A stretch of DNA of 64,000 nucleotides from CBDAPE01 sp965198325 (GTDB lineage: Bacteria > Pseudomonadota > Alphaproteobacteria > UBA828 > JAPUJA01), in the NCBI GenBank assembly GCA_965198325.1, contig CBDAPE010000019.1, positions 558,001 through 622,000 of the forward strand, in the 5' to 3' direction. Position 1 is the stretch's first letter, and every line of letters begins with the position of its first letter. The translations under genes and the position numbers were made by a program. Below, piece by piece: positions 53,929-61,768 of the stretch. The notes under the pieces were generated by a model. That model saw only the letters and a program-made list of their open reading frames with translations, was not told where the DNA came from and ran no database searches.

Positions 53929-54131
53929 GAAGTTCGAAGAGGTGTACGGGCGCACCCGTCACGGTGTGCTGGGCCAAGCGGAGGCGGCGGAGATCCTCGG
54001 CGTCTCGGAGCGGACCTTCCGGCGCTGGCGCGAGCGCTATGAGGCCGACGGGGCGGAGGGCCTGTACGACCGCCGTCTTGGTCGGGTCTTGGCGCGCCGC
54101 GCGCCGGTGGACGAGGTGGCGCGGGTGCTGG
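53929..54131 (+). pseudogene. ISNCY/IS1202-type transposase, N-terminal piece
   Basis: ATG 53929 (MKFEEVYGRTRHGVLGQAEA) encodes the N-terminal HTH domain (AEILGVSERTFRRWRERYE) of an ISNCY-type transposase. IS256 element B copy 2 interrupts it at VARVL. Removing that IS and one GGTGCTGG restores LALFDTRYWDFTAKHFHEKL (55483 onward). Confidence 0.8.
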
Positions 54132-55474
54132 GGGTGTGTCCGATTGTCTGTGTAAGTGACGCCGTGGGCGACATTGTTTCCGGCCTCAGCGCGCTGAGGC
54201 CGGAAAGCGATCCTCGAACAGGATCGCAAACTGCCCCATTGCGGCGGTCCATTCAATAGGCCGTTTCCAGCCGACACCGGCATTGCGGATCGCCAGGAAC
54301 AACAGCTTGACCGCCGCCTCGTCGTTGGGGAAGCTACCGCGTGTCTTGATGATCTTGCGCAAAGATCGGTGCAGGCTCTCCAGCGCGTTGGTGGTGTAGA
54401 TCATCTTGCGGATCGCCGGCGGGAACGCGAACATCGGCACCACCTGCTCCCAGGCGCGGCGCCAGCTGGGCGCGATCGCCGGATAGCGCTCGCCCCATTT
54501 GGCCTCGAACTCGTCGAGCTTGGCCGCCGCGGTCTCGGCGGTTTCGGCGCGGTAGATCGCCTTGATATCGGGCATGATCCTCTTTCGGTCCTTCCACGAC
54601 ACGAACGCCAGCGAACTGCGGATCAGATGCACGATGCAGGTCTGCACCGTGGTCTCGGGGAACACCGTTGTTATCGCCTCGGGGAAGCCCTTGAGGCCGT
54701 CGACCACGGCGATCAGGATGTCAGCGACGCCGCGGGTCTTGAGGTTCGTTCATCACCTTGAGCCAGAACTTGGCGCCTTCGGTCTGCTCGATCCACAGCC
54801 CCGAGAACCTCCTTCTCGCCTTCAGCGGTGAGGGCCAGTGCAACGTAGACTGCTTTGTTGCGCACCAGGCCTTCGTCGCGGATCTTGACCCGCAGCGCGT
54901 CAAAGAACACCACCGGATAGACCGCATCGAGCGGTCGGTTCTGCCATTCGCGGACCTCCTCGAGTACCGCGTCGGTGACCCGGCTGATCAGGTCCGGCGA
55001 AACCGCGACCCCGTAAAGCTCCTGCAGATGACCACGTATCTCGCGCACCGTCATGCCGCGGGCATACAGCGACACGATGCGATCGTCGAAGCCCTCGAGA
55101 CGGCGTTCGCCCTTGGGCACGATCAGCGGGTCGAACGTGCCGGTGCGGTCGCGCGGCACGGCGATATCGATCTCGCCATCCTCGCTCAGCACCGTCTTGT
55201 CCGAGTAGCCGTTGCGGCTGTTACCCGTGCCGCGACCGGCCGGGTCACCCTTCTCGTAGCCCAGGTGATCGCTCAGCTCGGCGTCAAGCGCCCGCTCCAA
55301 GAGCACCGCCTTGAGCTGCTTGAACAGCCCGTCTTCGCCCAGAAGGTCATCCGGCTTCTCGTAATCGGCCAGAAGTTCGTCCAGAAGTTCAGGTCTGATA
55401 GTCCTCATCGTAGGTCCTCCCATACTAAATATTGGACCCACGGCACTCATTTACACAAGATATCTGACACTCTC
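54132..55474 (-). mobile_element. IS256-family element B, copy 2
   Basis: 1343 bases with the 8-base flanking repeat GGTGCTGG (54124-54131 and 55475-55482). Nearly identical to 11930-13270 but two bases longer because of two single-base insertions in the transposase gene (near 54745 and 54802). Confidence 0.92.
54186..55408 (-). pseudogene. IS256-family transposase B, copy 2, two frameshifts
   Basis: Same protein as at 11984-13204, but an extra T near 54745 (GAGGTTCGTT for GAGGTCGTT) and an extra C near 54802 (CAGCCCCGAG for CAGCCCGAG) shift the frame out and onward. The N-terminal 203 and C-terminal ~170 residues therefore read in separate frames. Both changes are in homopolymer-like runs, so assembly error is possible. 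Confidence 0.88.
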
Positions 55475-55482
55475 GGTGCTGG

Positions 55483-55553
55483 CGCTGTTCGACACCCGCT
55501 ACTGGGACTTCACCGCCAAGCACTTCCACGAGAAGCTGGTGGCGGAGCACGGC
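55483..55553 (+). pseudogene. ISNCY-type transposase piece after the IS256 insertion
   Basis: Continuation of the transposase begun at 53929 (FDTRYWDFTAKHFHEKLVAE), breaking off near 55553, where unrelated sequence with an IS66 fragment begins. Confidence 0.7.
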
Positions 55554-55689
55554 TGTGTCCACGACAGCATCCTCGGGATGGCGGGTACATCGTCGCCGAG
55601 CCCACGTCGTGGCCTGGTGTGGAGCTCCGACGTCCACCGGCGCCAACCGGCCGGTCTCGGTGGCGCGCTCAGGCACGCGAAACAGGCGC

Positions 55690-55883
55690 CGCCACCTGAA
55701 AATCTGATTGGCGTTCAGGTTGTAGCGCTGGGCCACCATCGGCACAGAGACCCCCGGCTCATGGGTCTCCGCAACGATCTGACGCTTCTGCGCCTTGCTC
55801 CACCGCCGGCGACGGCGGCCAACCTGCCCGCCGCCCTCAGTGACCGACTTCTCCTCAGCAACCGACATCAGCCAGGTGTCCAC
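55690..55883 (-). pseudogene. IS66-family TnpA (accessory protein) fragment
   Basis: ATG 55883 starts a frame with RRRRWSKAQKRQIVAETHE and SVPMVAQRYNLNANQIFRWRRLF, the HTH part of IS66 TnpA. After ~65 residues the family resemblance ends. No TnpB or TnpC genes are present. The stretch 55890-56097 beside it shows nothing I can identify. Confidence 0.75.
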
Positions 55884-56097
55884 TTAGCCATAAGTGGACA
55901 CCTGCGAAGTGCCACTCCCAGACCACCCCAGCCTGCCCAAACTCACCCCATCCGAACAGGCGGCCTACGCCGGAGGCTTACCGCGCGCCTGGCGAAGGCT
56001 TGGTGGTCGGGAGATGCCTGGAGGTGCCCGGAGTTCCCGCACAATCCGTTCCGAGGACATTCCGAATCCCATATCGGAAGATGCTTCCAGAAAATGG

Positions 56098-56130
56098 AAA
56101 CGCCGCTAAGATGTTGTCTTAGCGGCGTTT
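56098..56130 (-). terminator. Terminator of the initiator-tRNA gene
   Basis: A perfect 14-base stem (AAACGCCGCTAAGA / TCTTAGCGGCGTTT) with a 5-base loop starts 5 bases beyond the CCA end of the tRNA fragment on the minus strand and is followed by TTT. It suggests that this fragment is the native 3' end of a real tRNA locus. Confidence 0.75.
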
Positions 56131-56134
56131 TCTT

Positions 56135-56179
56135 TGGTTTCGGGGGCAGGATTTGAACCTACGACCTTCAGGTTATGAG
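56135..56179 (-). pseudogene. Initiator tRNA-Met (CAT), 3' half only, copy 2
   Basis: Same 45-base span as copy 1 (48316-48360), four substitutions: minus strand CTCATAACCTGAAGGTC, GTAGGTTCAAATCCTGC, CCCCCGAA and ACCA. It breaks off at exactly the same base two positions before the anticodon; unrelated sequence follows at 56180. Confidence 0.85.
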
Positions 56180-56991
56180 GGTGAAATACATCGTTATGGC
56201 GACATCTTCCTGCCGGCGGCGTGGGATGATCGGAAGGCCCGACTCGGGATCGATTGACCACCCAGCCTGTTCCGGGCTGAACCCGGCCCGCGGCGGCCCG
56301 AAGGAGCGGCGGTCCCTTGCCCAGCGAACCGGCGGCGCAAGGATAGCCCGCCGTCGACACTGCAGTTTAGGTGCCGCCAAAAGTCCCGACAGAGACTTTC
56401 GCGCCAGGGGCCGGTGTTTTGTGTCACCGGGCCGGTCTCTGTTACCGGCAACCGGGGCAATTCAAGCGCCGAACGCCACGATCTCGAGACCCCGATCCTC
56501 CGGCCCGAAGCCAACCCTCGAAACCACCTGAATGTGCACCCGGAACGCCCTGTCTTGCCCGATGAAAGGCCCTTGTACGGGCCTCGCACACAGGGCTTTG
56601 ATACTGCGCGCCCTTTGTTACCGGCATCGCCTGGATTCCCCTGGCGTAAACGGTCGATAAATCGCCGTTTCAGGGCCGTTTACCACCGCGGAGTGCAAGC
56701 TTCTGATGCCCTGTATTTACACACTGGCGGACTAATTTGTCACCGCCGTTCTCAGTCGTCGGCACCGAACCGGACTACGGAGCCTTAGTTTTTCTGTTTA
56801 GATCCTGGAACTGCGGCTTTACCTGCCATCTTTGGACTGGACTAGTTGCCGCAACAGAGCGTCACTGGCGGACATGCAGTGACGCTCTTCTTGCCTTCTC
56901 ACCCAACAGGCCCGGGCCTCGCAATCGGAGACCGGGCCTGGGGTGGTGACAGCGCCGCGATGATTGCGGTGCGGAACCAAAGGAGGCCAAC
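56180..56991 (+). promoter_or_regulatory. Left part and structured leader of recombinase module 4
   Basis: About 800 bases without a convincing gene. Near the right end, AGAGCGTCACT (56856-56866) pairs perfectly with AGTGACGCTCT (56878-56888), and AGGCCCGG (56908-56915) with CCGGGCCT (56932-56939). Then GGTGACAGCGCC and AAAGGAGG precede the DUF3489 ATG. Parts of this pattern recur before the same gene in modules 2 and 3, so it is probably an mRNA leader. Around 56740 there is a lone IS21-like end (read leftward TGAGAACGGCGGTGACAA). Confidence 0.55.
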
Positions 56992-57240
56992 ATGGCGACC
57001 AACCGACCCAAGCCGAACACGTCCAGGGCAGCCAGGCGGAAGCGCCCGACCAGGATCGATGCCGTGCTCAAGCTGCTGCACCGGGACAATGGCGCATCCA
57101 TCGCCGAACTCCGGAAGGCGACCGGATGGCAGCCGCACAGCGTCCGAGCGGCACTGACCGGGCTCCGAAAGCAGAAGATCGAAATTGTCCGCTCGAAGGA
57201 CGAGGCGGGGACGACCCGTTATGCCGTGAAGGGTGAATAG
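56992..57240 (+). CDS. DUF3489 protein (module 4)
   Basis: 82 residues with a winged-helix-like core, KLLHRDNGASIAELRKATGW and QPHSVRAALTGLRKQ, and a basic N-terminus, suggesting DNA binding. AGGAGG precedes the ATG. It is followed after one base by the DUF2924 gene. Known only as a domain of unknown function associated with serine recombinases. Confidence 0.85.
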   Translation: MATNRPKPNTSRAARRKRPTRIDAVLKLLHRDNGASIAELRKATGWQPHSVRAALTGLRKQKIEIVRSKDEAGTTRYAVKGE

Positions 57241-57241
57241 G

Positions 57242-57700
57242 ATGACCGGGCTGGCATCGCAAATCACCGAGATACGGGAGATGGACCTGGCATCGCTTCG
57301 GCAGGCCTGGCGGCGTTGGTATCGAACGCCGCCACCACGCCGCCTCAGCCGCGATCTTCTCGTGCGGGGCATCGCCTACCGCATCCAGGAAGATGCCCAT
57401 GGTGGCTTATCCAACGCCACCCGGCGGCGGCTTCGGAAGATGGCCAAGGGGTTCGCCGAGACCGGCCGTGCAGCGCCGGACACCGGCCCCAAACTGCGGC
57501 CCGGGGCAAGGCTGGTGCGGGAATGGCGGGGTAAGATCCATGTGGTGACCGTGACCGAGGATGGCTTCGAATATGGTGGCCGCACGCACCCCTCGCTCAC
57601 GGCGGTCGCCAGGCAGATCACGGGCGCCCACTGGTCGGGTCCCCGCTTCTTCGGCCTGCGGACATCGAGCGAGACGGCACACGAGGTGAACCATGCCTGA
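57242..57700 (+). CDS. DUF2924 protein (module 4)
   Basis: 152 residues: N-terminal helical part (SLRQAWRRWYRTPPPRRLSR), basic middle and C-terminal TGAHWSGPRFFGL signature. ATG 57242 is chosen because it follows the DUF3489 stop; a GTG at 57233 would add three residues. It overlaps the recombinase start by 8 bases. Complete reference for the broken copies at 4998 and 49103. Confidence 0.88.
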   Translation: MTGLASQITEIREMDLASLRQAWRRWYRTPPPRRLSRDLLVRGIAYRIQEDAHGGLSNATRRRLRKMAKGFAETGRAAPDTGPKLRPGARLVREWRGKIHVVTVTEDGFEYGGRTHPSLTAVARQITGAHWSGPRFFGLRTSSETAHEVNHA

Positions 57701-59444
57701 ACGACTGTCTTCTCGAGCCGCCAGGCGTCCGCCCATCGTCCGGTGCGCCATCTACACCCGCAAATCTTCCGAGGAGGGTCTCGAACAGGACTTCAACTCG
57801 CTCCACGCCCAGCGCGAGGCTTGCGAGGCGTATATCGCCAGCCAGAAGCACGAGGGATGGATCGCCCTTCCAACCTGTTACGATGACGGCGGGTTCTCGG
57901 GCGGTACCATGGAGCGCCCCGCCGTGCAGCGGCTTCTTCAGGATATCGAGAACGGCGGGATCGACGTGATCGTCGTCTACAAGGTCGACCGCCTGACCCG
58001 GGCGCTGACCGATTTTGCCAGGATCGTGGAGATATTCGACCGTCGAGAGGTCTCGTTCGTCTCGGTCACGCAGCAGTTCAACACCACCACATCGATGGGA
58101 CGCCTCACTCTGAACGTGCTTCTCTCATTCGCGCAGTTCGAGCGCGAGGTCACCGGCGAGCGGATCCGCGACAAGATCGCCGCGTCCAAGAAGAAGGGCA
58201 TGTGGATGGGGGGCAATCCACCGCTCGGATACGATGTCAGGGACCGCAAGCTTGTGGTCAACGAGGCCGAAGCCGAGACCGTCCGCCACATCTTCCGTCT
58301 CTACGGGCGGCTCAAGTCCGTACGCGAGCTGCGCCACCGGCTTGAAACCGAAGGCATCACCAGCAAGCGGCGGATCATGCGCGACGGCCGGGTCACCGGC
58401 GGCAGGCCCATCAACCGCGGCGCCCTGTATCACCTCCTGCGGAACCGCATCTACCTCGGTGAGGTCGTCCACAGGGACAAGTCCTATCCGGGGGAACACG
58501 ACGCGATCGTCGAGCGGGGTCCCTGGGACCGGGTTCAGGCGATCCTTGCTGACAATATCAACGGTGAGCGTCGAGGAACCATCAGCCAACCGAGCCTGCT
58601 GACGGGGCTTCTGATCGACGAGCGGGGCGAGCGGCTTTCGCCCAGCCACGCCGTCAAGCAAGGCCGGCGCTACCGATACTATGTGTCGCGCCATCTCATC
58701 GTCGAAGGCAAGCAGCCCGGCCGCAAGGGATGGCGCATCCCCGCCGCCGATCTCGAGAGCCTGGTTCTGGCCCGCATTCGCGCCTGGCTATCCGACCCTG
58801 CCGCATTGAGCGAGGCTGTCGAAGGCGGCCCGGAAGATGCTTCGGCGCAGGTGGCGCTGATCACGAGTGCCGGGATGCTCGCCGAACGGTGGCCGGAGCT
58901 CTCACCGAAAGAGACAAAGGCCTACCTCAACGCCTTCGTCGGCAGGATCGTCGTCAGGGCGGATAGCGTCATCATCGAAGTTGACCAGGAAGCGATCGTC
59001 GAAACAATCCTCCTCGAGCCCGGCGAAACGGCGCCACCACGGTCTGGTACAGGCCAAACCGCCGGGCGCCTCATCATCCTTGAAATTCCCACGGCACTCA
59101 AACGCGCAGGGAAGGGCATCCGCCTTGTCGTCCAGGGCGCGGCGCAGGAGGCCAACGCCGATCATTCTCTCATCAGGCTCCTGCTCCGGGCATTCGCCAT
59201 CCGCGAGAAACTCGACCATAACCCCAATCTGACCATGCACCGGATCGCGGACGCCGAGGACGTGGTTCCCTCTTATGCCACCCGGCTACTGCGACTCACC
59301 TACCTGGCGCCGGACATCGTCACCGCAATTGTCGAAGGCCGCCAGCCGATCGAGTTGACGGCCAACCGCCTCATGAACAATACCCGGCTTCCCCTCGAGT
59401 GGCAGGCTCAACGCGAGCTTCTCGGTTTTACCGCAGCCCGGTAA
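57693..59444 (+). CDS. Large serine recombinase (module 4)
   Basis: 583 residues, intact. Resolvase domain with YTRKSS, RLTRAL and ERIRDK; Recombinase domain (GYDVRDRKLVVNEAEAET; INRGALYHLLRNRIYLG); degenerate zinc-ribbon region without Cys pairs (LLTGLLIDERGERLSPSHA); C-terminal helical part. Third gene of an apparently complete DUF3489-DUF2924-recombinase operon. It is expected to catalyse integration or excision by Ser-mediated strand exchange. Confidence 0.94.
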   Translation: MPERLSSRAARRPPIVRCAIYTRKSSEEGLEQDFNSLHAQREACEAYIASQKHEGWIALPTCYDDGGFSGGTMERPAVQRLLQDIENGGIDVIVVYKVDRLTRALTDFARIVEIFDRREVSFVSVTQQFNTTTSMGRLTLNVLLSFAQFEREVTGERIRDKIAASKKKGMWMGGNPPLGYDVRDRKLVVNEAEAETVRHIFRLYGRLKSVRELRHRLETEGITSKRRIMRDGRVTGGRPINRGALYHLLRNRIYLGEVVHRDKSYPGEHDAIVERGPWDRVQAILADNINGERRGTISQPSLLTGLLIDERGERLSPSHAVKQGRRYRYYVSRHLIVEGKQPGRKGWRIPAADLESLVLARIRAWLSDPAALSEAVEGGPEDASAQVALITSAGMLAERWPELSPKETKAYLNAFVGRIVVRADSVIIEVDQEAIVETILLEPGETAPPRSGTGQTAGRLIILEIPTALKRAGKGIRLVVQGAAQEANADHSLIRLLLRAFAIREKLDHNPNLTMHRIADAEDVVPSYATRLLRLTYLAPDIVTAIVEGRQPIELTANRLMNNTRLPLEWQAQRELLGFTAAR

Positions 59445-59701
59445 CAGTCAACGCTCAAGTCAATACCGATGACACGCGCAGGCCTCTGGCATGCGCGTTG
59501 TCCATTCCGACACGGCGCTAGAAACCCGTACCACCAAAAGGGTCCCGAGAGACGTTCGCCCGGTTACGGCAAGCTGAGCCGCACCGATACGTCTCTCGGC
59601 ATCCAGGCTGGTCACGGCGCTTCCGGCAACCGCCTGAAATCTAACGAGAAATCAGGGCCGTAATACTGAAAATACGCAGTAATATAAATTACTTGGGTGG
59701 G
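59445..59701 (+). repeat. Conserved right-end tail of recombinase module 4
   Basis: Matches 7085-7340 with gaps (GCATGCGCGTTGTCCA, GAGAGACG...CGTCTCT, AATCAGGGCCG, AAAATACGCAG) and ends directly at the CCA end of tRNA-Gln, which makes it a candidate attachment junction. Confidence 0.6.
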
Positions 59702-59775
59702 TGGCTGGGGGAGTAGGATTCGAACCTACACTTACGGAGTCAGAGTCCGCTGTCCTACCATTAGACGATCCCCCA
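59702..59775 (-). tRNA. tRNA-Gln (anticodon CTG)
   Basis: 74 bases including encoded CCA. The acceptor stem TGGGGGA pairs with TCCCCCA, D arm TCTAATGGTAGGA, anticodon loop ACTCTGACT, T arm GTAGGTTCGAATCCTAC. Complete and apparently functional; its 3' end faces the recombinase module. Confidence 0.95.
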
Positions 59776-59927
59776 ACTGACCAGAATTTTTGCAAACGTA
59801 GGCGTCTAGCCGATCATGTCAACCATCGGGCCGGGTACCGGTCGAGACACGCGGCGATTGTGGCTTGCGGAATATTGGACAGCTGCGCAAGATTGACCGA
59901 CGTGAAGCAATCAGTCGAGCGTAGCCG

Positions 59928-60959
59928 ATGACTGATCTCGATCTTTCCGATCCGTCGGCGCACCCCCGCCGATCGGGACGATGCCGGCAAGCGGTTTACG
60001 CGGCGCTCGATTTGGGCACCAACAACTGCCGTCTCCTGGTCGCAAAAGCCACGCCCGAGAGCTTTCGGGTGATCGACTCCTTTTCCCGAATCGTACGCTT
60101 GGGGGAAGGTGCGGTCGCCAGCGGCAGTCTCTCCGATGAGGCGATTGCGCGGACCATCGGAGCGCTTCGGATCTGTGCCCAGAAGATGCACCGACGAGGC
60201 GTCACCCGCCACCGGCTGGTTGCCACCGAAGCCTGCCGGCAGGCGCCCAACGGTGCGGCTTTCATCGAGCGCGTGCGGGCTGACACAGGGCTCGCGCTCG
60301 AGGTCATTTCCCATGACGAGGAGGCCGCTCTCGCCGTACGCGGCTGCGCGACCCTTCTGGAGCCCGCGGCGCGCCGTGCGCTCGTCTTCGATATCGGTGG
60401 CGGCAGCACGGAAATCAACTGGCTCGATCTGGAGGCGGACGGACCGCCCCGCTTGTTGGGCTGGACCTCCGTGCCTTGTGGCGTCGTCAACCTCGCCGAG
60501 CGCTTTGGTGGCGATCGGATTGCAGCCGAACAGTACGACGCCATGATTGAAGAGGTCGCCGCGCGCTTCGTTTCCTTCGAGGCCGATCACAGAATAAAGC
60601 CGGAAATTGCCGAGGGCGGCGTGCAGCTGCTGGGGACCTCCGGCACGGTGACAACGCTCGCCGGGGTCCATCTCGGCTTGCGCCGCTACGATCGCTCGCG
60701 TGTCGATGGCATCTATCTCGATTTTGCCGACGTGGAGCAGTCCAGCCGCTCTCTCGCACGCATGACGTGTGCCGAACGCGCGGCCCAGCCGACGATTGGG
60801 CCGGGACGTGCCGATCTTGTCGTCGCCGGCTGTGCAATCCTCGAGGCGGTGATGCGTAAATGGCCCGTCGGTCGGATTCGGGTCGCCGACCGGGGCCTGC
60901 GCGAAGGTATCCTGCGCATGCTCATCGAGAGCGACCGGCGCGCCGCCGCTTCCCACTAG
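59928..60959 (+). CDS. Exopolyphosphatase / guanosine pentaphosphate phosphatase family protein
   Basis: Ppx/GppA phosphatase of 343 residues, the short alphaproteobacterial form. ASKHA motifs: YAALDLGTNNCRLLVA (phosphate 1), VFDIGGGSTEINWLDL (phosphate 2) and LGTSGTVTTLAGVHLG. It hydrolyses polyphosphate or pppGpp in the cytoplasm; which one cannot be told from sequence. Eleven bases before rlmE, likely the same transcript. Confidence 0.92.
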   Translation: MTDLDLSDPSAHPRRSGRCRQAVYAALDLGTNNCRLLVAKATPESFRVIDSFSRIVRLGEGAVASGSLSDEAIARTIGALRICAQKMHRRGVTRHRLVATEACRQAPNGAAFIERVRADTGLALEVISHDEEAALAVRGCATLLEPAARRALVFDIGGGSTEINWLDLEADGPPRLLGWTSVPCGVVNLAERFGGDRIAAEQYDAMIEEVAARFVSFEADHRIKPEIAEGGVQLLGTSGTVTTLAGVHLGLRRYDRSRVDGIYLDFADVEQSSRSLARMTCAERAAQPTIGPGRADLVVAGCAILEAVMRKWPVGRIRVADRGLREGILRMLIESDRRAAASH

Positions 60960-60969
60960 CCGCCGGCCG

Positions 60970-61683
60970 TTGGCGAAGAACCGTAAAGCCCGCGGCGAAC
61001 CCGTGCGCCGGGCCCCGAGTCAGCGGGTGAAAAGCGCCAAGGGCCGAAAATCCAGCTCGACCCGATGGCTGCAACGGCAGCTCAACGATCCGTTCGTCCA
61101 GGCCGCAAGAGAGGCGGGCTACCGCTCCCGGGCAGCCTTCAAACTCATCCAGCTCGATGAGAAGTTCAACCTGTTGCGCAAGGGACTGTGCGTGCTCGAT
61201 CTGGGTTGCGCCCCGGGTGGCTGGACTCAGGTCGCCGTCGAACGCGTCAAGCCGGGGGGTCCGAAAGGCGGTGCCGTGGTGGGGCTCGACCTCGTGGCAG
61301 TCGAGCCGATCCCTGGCGCAATCCTGCTCGAGCTGGACATTCATGCGGACGGTGCGCCCGGGCAGATGGCGGCGGTGCTCGGCGGGCCGGTCGATCTGGT
61401 TCTAAGCGACATGGCGCCCAAGGCGACCGGTCATGCCGCAACCGATCATTTACGGATCGTCACGCTCTGTGAGGCCGCAGCCAACCTCGCGGCGGAGATG
61501 CTGGCACCGGGCGGCGCCTTCGTCGCGAAGGTCTTGAAAGGCGGTACCGAACGCGATCTCCTGGCCCGTCTCAAGCGCGATTTTCGCGAAGTTCGCCACG
61601 CCAAACCGCCGGCCAGCCGGCCCGAATCGGCCGAAACGTACGTTGTCGCCAGAGGCTTTCGAGCTGCCCGCCGCGCCCGCTAA
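60970..61683 (+). CDS. rlmE: 23S rRNA (uridine-2'-O)-methyltransferase RlmE
   Basis: FtsJ/RrmJ methyltransferase of 237 residues that methylates U2552 of 23S rRNA on the 50S subunit using SAM. It shows the SAM site VLDLGCAPGGWTQ and the K-D-K-E tetrad: Lys in SRAAFKL, Asp in LSDMAP, Lys in FVAKVLKGG and Glu in ESAETYV. It has a basic N-terminal extension and a TTG start. Position between ppx and guaB is common in alphaproteobacteria. Confidence 0.94.
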   Translation: MAKNRKARGEPVRRAPSQRVKSAKGRKSSSTRWLQRQLNDPFVQAAREAGYRSRAAFKLIQLDEKFNLLRKGLCVLDLGCAPGGWTQVAVERVKPGGPKGGAVVGLDLVAVEPIPGAILLELDIHADGAPGQMAAVLGGPVDLVLSDMAPKATGHAATDHLRIVTLCEAAANLAAEMLAPGGAFVAKVLKGGTERDLLARLKRDFREVRHAKPPASRPESAETYVVARGFRAARRAR

Positions 61684-61714
61684 ACGGGGTAATTCGGTAT
61701 TCTGATCATGCCCC

Positions 61715-61742
61715 TTGGCGGCGCATCGTTTTCCTGTATAGT
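61715..61742 (+). promoter_or_regulatory. Candidate sigma-70 promoter of guaB
   Basis: TTGGCG (61715-61720), 16-base spacer, TATAGT (61737-61742), giving a short leader before ATG 61769. No purine-operator consensus was recognised. Confidence 0.5.
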
Positions 61743-61768
61743 GGCGCGCCAATTACAGATTGGCACCG

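Noticed and set aside
55894..56109. 71-residue frame before the initiator-tRNA terminator
   Set aside because: No ribosome site, Pro/Arg/Ser-rich and next to transposon scraps; no support as a gene.
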